A DNA stretch of 64,000 nt, from the NCBI GenBank assembly GCA_009760885.1, contig CM019702.1, forward strand, positions 54,647,446 through 54,711,445. The letters run 5' to 3'. Made by a program: the position numbers and the translations under genes. Source of the stretch: Achatina immaculata (Eukaryota > Mollusca > Gastropoda > Stylommatophora > Achatinidae). The first letter of the stretch is position 1; every line of letters starts with the position of its first letter. The notes under the pieces were generated by a model that was given only the letters and a program-made list of their open reading frames with translations, was not told where the DNA came from and searched no databases. This document shows, piece after piece, positions 39,471 to 50,550 of this stretch.

Positions 39471-40202
39471 TCTATGTAATCCATCTGGCGAGGTGAATGC
39501 CCTGCCTTCTCGGAGTCTGTGCGGCAGAAAAAGATGAAATCACATGCATACTGGCCCATATGTTTTCATTTGAATATTATTATAGCTTTATACACTTAGT
39601 AGTAATCTAATTATTATTATGATTAATGTTATTGTTATTATTATATTTTTATTATTCTTATTACTTTTTATTATTGATACAATGAGTTTTATTAATGTTA
39701 CGCGTATTACTAAGGTTAACGTAGTTAAGACACGATGAAAGGTTTGAGAACCGGTGGGGGAGGAGTACTCCTACGGTATTGGTATTATTATGATAAACAC
39801 AGTATGAGACATACTGATGCTGAGAGACAGGTGGACTATATAGATACATCCAGAATGTATTAGTGCTGACACAATTATACTGAACAAGTAAAATCAACAT
39901 ATCGAGACAGACAGACGGATACTGTGTAAGCAAATATCTCCTACAGGTTTGACAAACATAATTTACTGGATAAGAAGAGTTTACTTACACGAAACACTTA
40001 AATACGGGGATTTGTCGCAATTGCTGACAGGTTGGGCCTATTTGCTAATATTATGACGCAATTTGCACACAAGAATAATACATCGCACAAAGAAGAATAA
40101 TAATTCGCGAACGCTGACTCATCCTTAAAGTCAGGGACCAGACACCATCTAGTCAACCAGCTGACCCTTATAAAGATCTATATGTGTCCTATTTGGCAAT
40201 TG

Positions 40203-40263
<61 letters not shown>

Positions 40264-41117
40264 ATTACACGCCACTGCTCGAGGATCTATTAATTATTAA
40301 TACTGCGGTGTGGATTTTAGATGACCATGGTTTTCCCACGGACAACTTTATGTTGCCTGCTCAAGGGTGGATTCAACCAAGAAATTATTTATTCTTGCTC
40401 CTGGAGGTGAAACTAAACTAATGTGTAGACTGCACCTGTTGCTTGTTGATCGTGATCGAGAACGGACGTCTCACTGGATATTGTAATATTTTAAAGTTAA
40501 AAGGGTGACCCCTCGGAATGAGTGGTATCCTTGTGATAAAAACTACTTCAACCTCTCCCTGTCCTGTTAAGATAGTCGCTCCAACTATATTGTCCAGCAT
40601 CCTCTTTACACACAGCCTCGTATCGGTGCATAGTTTTGACTGGTAGAGGTTCCGTATAATAAAAAAAATGGAAATCCCATCCTAAATTTCATTCTCTCTC
40701 CACCCCCCCCCCCCCATGCCGTTGGAGGCTGGTCTTGGACGTAAACGGCATTGGAAGTGTCTATGTTCATCTCAGCGACACCCAAAACAACGGATTCGAT
40801 ACTAGTATCGGTTGTTTTAGATTACTTTTAGATGTCACCCCAATCCCACCTCCTTGCCTTCTCACTCATAATCTAGTTGGTTGATCTTCTTCTTCTTCGT
40901 TCACTTCTACCACCAAAAACCGCACTGTGAACCTACTGAATTCACGCCTGTGGTCCTCGTTAGGTCCCGTGGTCCCCTGTGTGGTCCAAAATAGACCACA
41001 CGAGATCCACGAAAGGACCACAAGAGATTCAGAGTGTCACAGTGCTTTAGCCTGTATTCTTGGTGGGTCTCGAAGCGGGATTGCGTGACACCGTGGTTTT
41101 CATTGCACCAGTTTAGT
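39371..41117 (-). repeat. 1.75-kb tandem duplication, copy 1 (Helitron-derived)
   Basis: Nearly identical to 41,118-42,846. It contains a (TA)n tract (40,200-40,258), a helicase C-terminal fragment on the minus strand (40,418-40,680) and a leader-like segment (40,700-40,870) related to 50,880-51,000. The copies differ by small indels, for example 17 bp near 40,630 and 2 bp at 39,797. It is a recent direct duplication. Confidence 0.9.
40418..40680 (-). pseudogene. Helitron PIF1-like helicase C-terminal fragment, copy 1
   Basis: Minus-strand translation gives M-L-D-N-I-V-G-A-T-I-L-T-G, then V-F-I-T-R-I-P-L-I-P-R and R-P-F-S-I-T-I-N-K-Q-Q. This is the conserved end of Helitron/PIF1 helicases, where family members have the Gln-containing T-I-N-K-S/A-Q-G-Q motif. 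An extra 17 bp relative to copy 2 breaks the frame upstream. There is no Rep nuclease domain. Confidence 0.75.
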
Positions 41118-41946
41118 CTATCTCTATTCCTATCTGTCTGCCTTTTAGTCTATATTTTTTTGGTGTTTCTGTATGTCTCTAGATGTATGTCTGTCTGTCT
41201 TTTTGTTTGGCTGATTTCTATGTAATCCATCTGGCGAGGTGAATGCCCTGCCTTCTCGGAGTCTGTGCGGCAGAAAAAGATGAAATCACATGCATACTGG
41301 CCCATATGTTTTCATTTGAATATTATTATACCTTTATACACTTAGTAGTAATCTAATTATTATTATGATTAATGTTATTGTTATTATTATATTTTTATTA
41401 TTCTTATTACTTTTTATTATTGATACAATGAGTTTTATTAATGTTACGCGTATTACTAAGGTTAACGTAGTTAAGACACGATGAAAGGTTTGAGAACCGG
41501 TGGGGGAGGAGTACTCCTACGGTATTGGTATTATTATGATAAACAGTATGAGACATACTGATGCTGAGAGACAGGTGGACTATATAGATACATCCAGAAT
41601 GTATTAGTGCTGACACAATTATACTGAACAAGTAAAATCAACATATCGAGACAGACAGACGGATACTGTGTAAGCAAATATCTCCTACAGGTTTGACAAA
41701 CATAATTTACTGGATAAGAAGAGTTTACTTACACGAAACACTTAAATACGGGGATTTGTCGCAATTGCTGACAGGTTGGGCCTATTTGCTAATATTATGA
41801 CGCAATTTGCACACAAGAATAATACATCGCACAAAGAAGAATAATAATTCGCGAACGCTGACTCATCCTTAAAGTCAGGGACCAGACACCATCTAGTCAA
41901 CCAGCTGACCCTTATAAAGATCTATATGTGTCCTATTTGGCAATTG

Positions 41947-42007
<61 letters not shown>

Positions 42008-42846
42008 ATTACACGCCACTGCTCGAGGATCTATTAATTATTAATACTGCGGTGTGGATTTTAGATGACCATGGTTTTCCCACGGACAACTTTATGTTGC
42101 CTGCTCAAGGGTGGATTCAACCAAGAAATTATTTATTCTTGCTCCTGGAGGTGAAACTAAACTAATGTGTAGACTGCACCTGTTGCTTGTTGATCGTGAT
42201 CGAGAACGGACGTCTCACTGGATATTGTAATATTTTAAAGTTAAAAGGGTGACCCCTCGGAATGAGTGGTATCCTTGTGATAAAAACTACTTCAACCTCT
42301 CCCTGTCCTGTTAAGATAGTCGCTCCAACTATATTGTCCAGCATCCTCTTTACACACAGCCTCGTATCGGTAGAGGTTCCGTATAATAAAAAAAATGGAA
42401 ATCCCATCCTAAATTTCATTCTCTCTCACCCCCCCCCCCCATGCCGTTGGAGGCTGGTCTTGGACGTAAACGCATTGGAAGTGTCTATGTTCATCTCAGC
42501 GACACCCAAAACAACGGATTCGATACTAGTATCGGTTGTTTTAGATTACTTTTAGATGTCACCCCAATCCCACCTCCTTGCCTTCTCACTCATCATCTAG
42601 TTGGTTGATCTTCTTCTTCTTCGTTCACTTCTACCACCAAAAACCGCACTGTGAACCTACTATATTCACGCCTGTGGTCCTCGTTAGGTCCCGTGGTCCC
42701 CTGTGTGGTCCAAAATAGACCACACGAGGTCCACGAAAGGACCACAAGAGATTCAGAGTGTCACAGTGCTTTAGCCTGTATTCTTGGTGGGTCTCGGAAG
42801 CGGGATTGCGTGACACCGTGGTTTTCATTGCACCAGTTTAGTCTAG
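41118..42846 (-). repeat. 1.75-kb tandem duplication, copy 2 (Helitron-derived)
   Basis: Direct copy of 39,371-41,117, ending at CACCAGTTTAGTCTA (42,845). Here the helicase frame is longer because the 17-bp segment is absent. Confidence 0.9.
42162..42419 (-). pseudogene. Helitron PIF1-like helicase C-terminal fragment, copy 2
   Basis: The 85-codon frame starts in F-L-L-Y-G-T-S-T-D-T-R-L-C-V-K and continues M-L-D-N-I-V-G-A-T-I-L-T-G, R-I-P-L-I-P-R and T-I-N-K-Q-Q-V-Q-S. R-L-C-V-K...I-x-A-T-I-L-T-G and the R-I-P-L-I-P motif are diagnostic of Helitron helicase domain 2. The conserved Gly of N-K-x-Q-G-Q is Val. The element moves by rolling-circle replication when complete. This piece lacks the helicase ATP-binding motifs and the Rep domain. 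Confidence 0.8.
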
Positions 42847-43110
42847 GGTTGGACTTTCTCGCCGGAAGACCTCGGCGTGTTTAGGATATCAGTGCATCCC
42901 CGCTGGGTGAGAGGCGGTAGCCCACCCAGGCCAGAGCTGGACTTTCTCACCGGAAAACCTCGACGTGTTTTGAGATACCCGTGTATCACCGCCGGGTGAG
43001 AGGTGTTTGCCCATCCAGTCCAGGGTTAGACTTTCTCACCGGAAAACCTCAGCGTGATTAGGATAGGCAAACATCCCCGCCGGGTGAGAGGTGGTTGCCT
43101 ATCTAGACTT
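42846..43110 (+). repeat. GC-rich 88-89 bp tandem repeat, three copies
   Basis: Units begin at about 42,846, 42,934 and 43,023, each with GGACTTTCTCRCCGGAA and GCCGGGTGAGAGG. Unit length and order are regular, with moderate divergence. Confidence 0.9.
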
Positions 43111-44190
43111 CCCTGGTCCAGTGTCTCCGACTTCAGCATTTTGCGGTTGTGGCCGCTACCCTTCCTAGTTGTGACCAGGATGGAGCTTTTGTCCAGGAGG
43201 ACGAATCCTCGCCACTAGTGACTTCTACCCCTGGGTTGAGCCGGTTTAGGCATTATCCCAGTATGGACGTGTTTGGGACGGGACCGACCTCTAGAGCAGA
43301 GGTACTGTGACATGCATAGCCTTCAAGATTCATCCCTGGTATGAGCCGGTTTAGGCAAAATTCACCAGTATGGTTGTTTATCAGGCGCTACCGACCTCTA
43401 GAGCGGAGATGGCATGGCATGTCTAGCCATCAAGTTCCACCCCTGGTGTATGCCGGTTTAGGCATATTTCACCAGTGTAGGTGTATTTCGGACGTGGGCG
43501 GCCTCTAGAGCAGAGGTGCCGTGGTATAGCTCTCGTAGCGATACTACTGGACATACCAGTTAAACTTCACTTTCCACCACCTTTTCCCATCGGCTCCGCA
43601 CAGCAACCTTTATTTCTTTTCCGCATTTGCTTCCTTAACCGGGAGGAGCTTCACTCCACGCACGGCATTTGAAGAGTCTCGCCAGCAGTGAGACAAGCCG
43701 GTTCATGCATTTCACCCGACATGACTGCACTCAGGACGTGGCCAACCTCCAGACCAGAGGTGCCATGATTTGACTGTTTGCTTCGCTTTATCCTTTCTAC
43801 CACCTTTTCCGCAGTGATGCTGCGCGGCAACCTTATTTGTACCTTTCTTCATTGGCCGGGAAGAGCACCGCTCCACGCACGGCAGCTGAAAGATCTCGCC
43901 AACAGCGGGAGAGATGGGCCAATTTCGAGACCATCGGTCGACAAAACCGTACTACATCGTTATCACGAACCTGGCTGGCTAGCCGTGTACATGCTTCGCT
44001 CGACAGACAAACCACTTGCTTCTGCATCGAAACACCTTGACTCTCGCCGTCCGGGAAGGGAGCGAAAGCCTGTCTCCCCACGCACGGAACTCGAGAGCGC
44101 TTTTTCGTCAAAAGAACGGTCGGCCTGCGCAACAGCAACCGCCCGCGCTGTGCAGGTCGGCGCAGCTCTGCGCGGCTGACTAGATGGTTG
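43111..44190 (+). repeat. GC-rich region of nested 105-bp and 240-bp repeats
   Basis: A 105-107 bp unit with GCCGGTTTAGGCA (43,240, 43,345, 43,452, divergent at 43,697) and a short inverted motif CCTCTAGAGCAGAGGT. A longer repeat relates 43,548-43,690 to 43,786-43,910 (CTCCACGCACGGCA). The overlapping frames (133, 101 and 67 codons) are an effect of low stop density in GC-rich DNA; no motif is recognised. Confidence 0.7.
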
Positions 44191-44500
44191 ATGACTAAGA
44201 GACCATCAAAATTATTTGAATTTACATCATCATATAATCATCATCACCATCGCTTTTCACTACTCATAGAGCATAGGCCACGGATAAAGACTCTCCAGTC
44301 ATCCCTGTTCTTGGAATTATTATCTGTTTCCTTCCATGTGCATCCCTTGTCTCTGAGCACTGTCATAATTTCTCTTCTCTAAATAAGTCTAGGTCTTCTT
44401 CGTATTTAATTCCCTTTAGGATTCCATGTCATTGCCCGTCTTGCTATGCTGGTGTCGGATTTCCTCGGAGTGTAGCTAATCTGCAGGTTTTCCTCTCTGT
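44191..44500 (-). mobile_element. LINE family D 3' end with (GAT)n-like tail
   Basis: Minus-strand translation gives D-T-S-I-A-R-R-A-M-T-W-N-P-K-G-N (about 44,455-44,408). Then comes a C-terminal tail shared with 55,700-55,800 (CTCTCCAGTCATCCCTGTTC on the plus strand). The ATCATCATATAATCATCATC stretch at 44,225-44,245 would be its tail. Confidence 0.7.
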
Positions 44501-45174
44501 GTTTCTGTAACAGTCCAGTTTTTTTTTTACAGGGAACAAATAGTTGGAAGGTGGCAGGGGTCCTATTCCTTTCTCCCCAGACTTTGATCTGTGCCCCGTT
44601 AACCATGGGAGACTACAAATGCTGGTCCTAGACCAGCACCGCTCTAATTTACGATTATCTCTCTTAGACCAATTTTTTTTCATTATTCAATTTAGTGGAA
44701 AGAATGTCTCCCTTCGTACCACTAACTATAGGGATCAGAGGGGTGTCTTACCATACATTAGTTTTGTCCATACCATATTTCATATGTGTACCAAGTTTGG
44801 TTGAAATTGCTCCAAGCGTTTCAGAGATATGCTGGAACATAACACATACCCACTAAATACGTGGTACTCATAGTTGGGATGAAAGAAAATAAAGAAACAA
44901 GAAAGATAGAAGAGTAGAGACAGATAGAGCGGATGGACAACTAGAGAAAATAGATATTCAAGACGTAACAGTTATTCACGAGCTGTTGATCTAGTGCAGT
45001 GTAAAATAATTCACACATTTTGTCTTGAACATAACGCAAGAGTTTAGATTTCTGAACACTGATTATGTGCTTCATCGACGAAAGTTATGCCCTATCGCAT
45101 ATCATTCTAAGTGATGTTGCCAACGATAAATGTGTAACATTATTCTTTCATCATATATATATATATATATAATA
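44501..45174 (-). other. Unassigned; includes a Helitron-leader-like piece
   Basis: About 44,770-44,880, read on the minus strand, has GAGCAATTTCAACCAAACTT and GGTACACATATGAAATATGG. These match the Helitron leader at 49,950-49,985. The remainder shows no gene. A (TA)n tract lies at 45,154-45,171. Confidence 0.5.
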
Positions 45175-45480
45175 TCTTTCCCGTGCCGTTAAACGTCACA
45201 TAGGGCTCGCAAGGTAGTTCACTAATTTGTCTTGTGTTCGGCGAGCCTTTCGACCTCATTAAAAGATTTCATACCTATTAATTTGGTCTATGTTAACAAT
45301 GTCCTCTTTAGAGTTTCACGCGATTTGCCTCTTTTTCTTTGGCCTGTTGTATTCCACTTGATAGCTTGTTTTGGCATTCTCTGACTGTTTCGTCTCATCA
45401 CGGTACCAACATATGTCCATCTCCTTTTCCTCATCTCCCAGTTGTTTTCTGCTATGTAAAACATGTAAGGCTGATCTTGG
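45175..45480 (-). mobile_element. LINE family A, copy 3, 3' end
   Basis: Minus-strand frames correspond to the C-terminus at 36,720-36,985, with the 3' terminal segment CACATAGGGCTCGCAAGGTA (plus strand, 45,191) shared with 59,332 and 3,431. It is severely 5'-truncated. Confidence 0.75.
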
Positions 45481-46370
45481 AGTTGTCAGTTTTGTGTAAT
45501 GGGTTAACAGTCGCATGGTCTTGGCTGCACTAGATGTTTTGAGAAGTTTGCAATCATTTTTATCACACTGCTTTTTTAAATTTTGTTTTTGCGGTTAACA
45601 TCATTATATATCTAACGTGCGTTGTTTTTGGCTTTAAGTATATATTAATACAACATTTCATATTTGTTTTCATTGTAACCGATTTGCTTATTAATTTAAA
45701 TGAGAATGTTCGTGATACTTTCATTTCTCAAAGACGGAGGCATAGGTTTGACCGTATGGAAACCACAAGCTGATAGAAATTAGGATATTTTCTATTGTGT
45801 TGACAGAATGCGTTCTATTTGACTAAGTGTATCATGTTATTGTATCTAGTTTAAAAGCTCTCTGATGTGTATTTAGATGTAAAGTCTACCTTAATTACAT
45901 CTAATACAATATTGGCTTTGTTTCCGACGTTCAGGATAAAAAATGTATAATCTAAAAAAAGCGCAGTCTTTGAGGTTTTAATGTTTATGATTTACAAGCT
46001 TTCAAGAGCAAATGCTTATTCGGAATTTATGGAAGTGATCTACATTTATGGACAGTCATAGCTTCAGTTTTTATACGTGTGTACACCATGTAGCCCTTGA
46101 CAATAACACTTTATATTTTGCTGGTGTTAATATTTTGGTGGAACAGCTGAAAATCTCCTTTAGTTCAGGATGAAAGTTGCAGGGACAGAGAGTCACATTC
46201 ATAATATCACAAAGAATGGTTAAGCAAAGAATACTAAAATAGCTCAGTGTAGAAAGAAAAAAACACTCTGAATTTCCATAAGAAGCCACAAGTCGCCTGT
46301 TCTATTGCTATCTGTTCAAAGTAGAAATTATTACTCGAACTCGAAAAGCGAAATATCAAAATATCGCACA
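45481..46370. other. AT-rich stretch, nothing recognised
   Basis: No coding frame, repeat or terminal structure that I can name in about 900 bp. Confidence 0.4.
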
Positions 46371-46680
46371 CTCATCACCGTCATCAGCAGGTGCCGTGCC
46401 GACTAGCGTTGGCTATTATGCTTCTCCAGAGTACACGATCCTTCATGCAGGCCATTAACTCAGTTGGTGATCTCTCACACCATCTCGTCAGACTGTCCAG
46501 TATCATTTCTCTTGTTCTTCCCTTGGCTCTTCTCCCCTCTATGTTTCCTGTTATAATATTCTCAATGCCCCCTCTTCTCATTACGTGTCTTATGAAAGTA
46601 CTTTGTCTCTCTCTTATTTTTGGCATGCTCTTTTTATCTCCTGCTCTTCTCAAACATACTGGAAAATATCAACCAATAAA
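46371..46680 (-). mobile_element. LINE family C, 3' end
   Basis: The minus-strand frame 46,653-46,384 (89 codons) reads F-I-R-H-V-M-R-R-G-G-I-E-N, then G-R-R-A-K-G-R-T-R-E-M-I-L-D and D-R-V-L-W-R-S-I-I-A-N-A. This is a standard LINE C-terminus. A short ATC/GTC tract (46,373-46,390) follows as a probable tail. Confidence 0.8.
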
Positions 46681-47025
46681 ACAGGGAGATGTAATATCTT
46701 CAGACCGTTTTTTCTCTGTACAGCGAGAATATTCTAAGAACGGTCATTGAGAGAACCAGGTATAAAAGTAGGAGGCTACAATATTAACACCTTCGGTATG
46801 CTGACGACACAAACAACACCTGGAAAATCTCTTGGATAAAGTTGCCAAAGAAAGTAAACAAAAAAGGCCTTACTTTGAACATCAAAAAAGACAGAGACTA
46901 TGGTTATATCTAAGAAACAGAATTCACTAAAATGCAATATAAATGGAGCTATACTGAAACAGGTGCAGAAATTTAAATACATTGGAGCAGTAACAACGCA
47001 AACAAAGATGCATTTCAGGGAATTA
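46681..47025 (+). pseudogene. LINE family C RT palm segment in inverted orientation
   Basis: Plus-strand frames show a degenerate K-Q-G-D-V-I-S (46,680), an L-R-Y-A-D-D-T equivalent near 46,790, L-L-D-K-V-A-K-E-S (46,830), M-V-I-S-K-K-Q-N (46,900) and K-F-K-Y-I-G-A-V-T (46,970). The flanking LINE parts on both sides are on the minus strand. The first 170 bp are also the inverse complement of 47,030-47,200. Confidence 0.75.
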
Positions 47026-47942
47026 GAAACATACTATCCAAGAGATTTTGCAGGTGTTGTTTGTTCTCAGCTATCAGTACTGTGTCGTCAGCATACCGAA
47101 GGTGTTAATATTGTAGGTTCCTAAACATGGTTCTCTCAATCATCGTTCTTAGAATATTCTCGCTGTACAGAGAAAAACGGTCTGGAGATATTACACATCC
47201 CTGTCGGACCCCGATTTTATTGTGGATATTTTCCTGCTTTATTTTCAACTCGAATCCCTGTTTCCTGCTGCCAGTATAGATGATTTACAATTCTCAGGCA
47301 TTTGCTATCTATGTTTATGTTGTCGACCATTTTAATAATCTCATCATGTTTCACCTTGCCGAATGCCTTGGTGTAATCAATGAATCATAAGTAGATATTT
47401 TTCTGTACTTCTAAAGCACTTTCTGCTAGTGATCATAAAGCATAAATGGCATTGTGTTTTTTCTTTCCTTCAACAAAGCCAGACTGTTCATCTGTTATTT
47501 CCAGTTTTATCTGTTTCCTTCTTCTTCTCATAATAGTTGTCAGAAGTAGCTTTCTTATGCGACATGATAGGCTGATAGTCATGTGGTCATCATATTCTTG
47601 TGCACCTGGTTTCTATGGCATCGCTAATAAACGTGGATTTAAGCAGCCCGCTGGGCATATAACCACTGTTGTAAATGTCATTCAGTAACTTGGTTATTAT
47701 TTTTATTCCTATCTCGTCAGGTGCCTCTATTTCTTCTATTGTTATATTATCAGGCCCAATCGCTTTTCATCTATTCATGTGTTTGATGGCATCTATGATT
47801 TCATCTTCAAGTATTGGTAGTCCATCACAGTTTTCAGTTATATACTCTGTTCACCTGTCTACAATGTCTTCCCACTAATATTTTACCTTCTTTTGATTTC
47901 AAGCATCCTGTGGTATATTTTGTCTTCCTGTCTGTGAGTTCA

Positions 47943-48176
47943 CTAATTCGTCTGTGCATTTTTTCTGTCTTTATAATGATAGTTCTCTGTTTGTCTGCAC
48001 TGTTCATTTAACCACACTACCTTTGCTTCTCTGCATTTGCGTCTTATTTCTTTATTTATCTTGCTATATTTTTCTTGGTTATTTCTACTCCTCGTCTTGT
48101 CCATCACTCCCAAGATATCATCTGTCATCCATTTATTCTTGGGGCTTTTTTTTTGGTGGATTGAATAGCTTAACAT
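47943..48176 (-). pseudogene. LINE C linker segment
   Basis: A 77-codon frame: K-N-K-W-M-T-D-D-I-L-G-V-M-D, then Y-S-K-I-N-K-E-I-R-R-K-C-R-E-A-K. It is nearly equivalent to 9,120-9,260, which ties the two copies to one family. Confidence 0.75.
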
Positions 48177-48839
48177 TGCCCTTTGCTCATCTATACTATT
48201 TATCTTTGCTATTGCATTGCATCTATTTGTTATAATAAATATATATTGTTCTCACAGTTCTTGGTCATTTTTAAGGAGTTCTGCATTCAGTTTTATGTTT
48301 CTCATTTTGATGCATTCTTTCTTAGCTTTATTCTAATGTTCCACACAGTGGGTCGTGGTCACTATTGCAGTCAGCTCCTGGCAAGTTTGCTGTTGTCAGC
48401 AGTCCATTCCTGAATCATTTCATGATTAACACGTAGTCTATCTGGTTAAAACTTTGTTTATCTTGGCTGTACCAATTTGCCAGTCTTCGAGGATATTGCT
48501 TAAACCAGTTGTTTCATACAACCATGCTATGTATTTTTCCCATTCAATTAATATGCTATCTCTATCATTCCTCTCCCCCAGTCCGTAATCAACACCAGTG
48601 TCTCTATGTCATTATAAAATAGCTGTACAATTTCTTCAGAACTATCAGCTGTTGGAGCGTACATTTGTATAGTATCTAAGTTTATTAGTCGTCCTTTCAG
48701 TTGGGCTAGTAGGACTCGATCTGAAATCTTCAAATATCCCACAACTGTCCTTGCTGTTTGTTTGTCAGATATACCTACTCCTCGTTCATGTTTCTCACCT
48801 CCTTTATATATTATTGTATGCAGGAAAATCTCTACTACT

Positions 48840-49085
48840 GTACAACAACATAATTCCCTCAGATCATCAGAGGAAGTACGCTACCCCCAGACAAGTGTTT
48901 CGGCCCTTTTAAATTCCTGATACTCTAAGGGGGGCGGGCCCTTCTGGGTCATGAATCCCAGAGGTCTTATGAGTTGTGTGTTTGTGTTTTTTTTTCATCC
49001 CGGGATTGAACCCATGCTCTTTCAGTTCGCAATGCATTTTGAAGTGCGTCTTTAGCGATACAGCCACGGAGAGCTGGTATTGGTT
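48840..49085 (-). mobile_element. tRNA-derived SINE-like insertion
   Basis: On the minus strand, starting near 49,080, the sequence has a tRNA-like head of about 78 nt with a B-box-like GGTTCAATCCC (about 49,012-49,002), an imperfect A-box-like TGGCTGTATCG, an A-run, and a roughly 140-nt body containing a run of C/G. It sits inside the LINE C endonuclease, where family members have no such sequence. I could not define a target duplication. The identification rests mainly on the B box. Confidence 0.5.
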
Positions 49086-49227
49086 GTGACAAACAAAATC
49101 ATTTATATTCTCAATGCTTGTTTCGCATACTCCACAGGCACCTTGAGGTCTTTTCTGCCGTTTCTGAAAGGCTTTTCAATACCCTTGGTCTTTCTTGTCC
49201 CTTTATGCCCAGTTGCTTACTTAGGAC

Positions 49228-49584
49228 CTATGCCGATGTTGCTACGAATCCCCTCGCTCCTATTTCTACAGCTATCACGTTTGCCCTTGCTACTTTACTA
49301 TATTTATCAGAGTTTATCTTCCCTACACCTGTCCGTGTAACTTCACTGAATCCTAGTATGTTGATCTTCATCCTTTTCATTTCTCTTTTTTCATTTTCTA
49401 ATTTGCCATCCTGGAATAGAGTTCTAATATTGCATGTTGCTATTTTGAACTTAGTTTTGCCACCAGCAGCTTGATGACGATCTGGCCTCACCTGTGGCTT
49501 GTGAGCTGCCCTACCGGGCGAGGCTGTTCCAGAGGAACCTTCATTAACGTCGTTCATGATAAATATATTACTCTTTACAAGCAT
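49228..49584 (-). pseudogene. LINE C endonuclease N-terminal part
   Basis: The 118-codon frame has I-A-T-C-N-I-R-T-L-F-Q-D-G-K (about residues 48-61, catalytic Asn) and I-N-I-L-G-F-S-E-V-T (about 74-83, catalytic Glu). Upstream residues form an Ala/Gly/Pro-rich leader. The frame then runs into A-R-G-F-V-A-T-S-A, which is not endonuclease-like, as expected beside the insertion at 48,840-49,120. Confidence 0.8.
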
Positions 49585-49610
49585 AACTTTTCTTGGGAAC
49601 TACAACAGTG

Positions 49611-49887
49611 GTTTCCCGTTGCTTTCTGTCGGTTTGTGTACGGACTCTCTGCTAAAGTTTGTGCTCCCTGTCCTACCCGCAAGGCAGCTGGAGCGAGAGG
49701 TTTTAAGACGTCTCTTACCTACCGTGTATTCCCTTCACTGAGCACATGAGGAACTTTATAGGAGTAGTAGTGACACCTACAACCCCACCTCTCTCTTTGA
49801 GACTGCCGCCAATTGGTCCGCGCTTGCTTAGTCGGTTAAACTCTTATTCACAGAGATCCTGACGTGCTGGGTTGGGGACCTAATCGT
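49611..49887 (-). other. LINE leader-like DNA
   Basis: CCTACCCGCAAGGCAGC, TTAAGACGTCTCTTACCTACC and similar stretches resemble the leader near 20,060-20,110 in inverse orientation (AAGACGTCTCCTTACCTCC). This is probably the 5' untranslated part of the LINE to its left. Confidence 0.5.
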
Positions 49888-50550
49888 CCACTACTATATA
49901 TATATATATATATGTGTGTGTGGATGTATGTATGTTGCAAGATAACGCAGGAGCAATTTCAACCAAGCATGGTACACATATGACTTACAATCTAGAAAAA
50001 ATACCATTTGGATAAGACACCCTAGGGATCGGGTGAGAAGCGGGTGGCACGTTGAAAAGAAAGAAAAGAAATAAGTGCGTGTGTACGCGAAAGCCGTCCT
50101 ATATAACACGGTTAGTTTCATTGAAATGATTATGCCTACATTTCTGTAGAACCATCTGGAAAGTTTTAAATGGTCGTATTTAAAGCAAGTTAACTCGACA
50201 CGTACTCCAGTTTAACATCTTTCAGGAAATGTGACAGTTTCATTTCGTTCTTTTAGTTAATTGTTTCCTACTTTATTTGACAGTGATTATGGGCATTGTG
50301 TATTCAAGTTGATTACTACTATTTTATTTCTGTGAAGAGTTTTATATTTCTCCACATATGTAAGCACATCATAATTTTAAATGTTAACGTTGTTTTTTCC
50401 TTCTGTTTATATTGGCATTTATTGTATTCTATGATATAATTCTTTGCTCAGTGAGAGTGCGCCTTTTGGTTATTTTTTCAAAGTAACATTTTTTGTACTC
50501 TTTTAAAGATTTCATTGCCGTAACAATTCAGTCAAACTTGGTACACATAT

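Larger units (their letters stand above)
47030..49610 (-). mobile_element. LINE family C, endonuclease to RT palm
   Basis: Minus-strand order: leader/endonuclease start (49,584-49,228), an insertion (48,840-49,120), endonuclease middle (48,742-48,548, Q-M-Y-A-P-T-A-D), linker (48,176-47,943, W-M-T-D-D-I-L-G-V-M-D), RT fingers (about 47,900-47,450) and palm (47,450-47,035, ending around the catalytic box). Its 3' continuation is at 46,371-46,680, separated by an inverted palm segment. Frameshifts are frequent. Confidence 0.8.

Noticed and set aside
39661..39933. 90-codon minus-strand frame duplicated at 41,407-41,631 as a conserved gene
   Set aside because: Conservation reflects the recent 1.75-kb duplication. 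A 2-bp indel changes the frame's N-terminal part between copies, which argues against selection on a protein.
43778..44179. 133-codon frame as a host gene in GC-rich DNA
   Set aside because: Frames on both strands and in several phases are open there, the sequence is built from tandem repeats, and no domain is recognisable.
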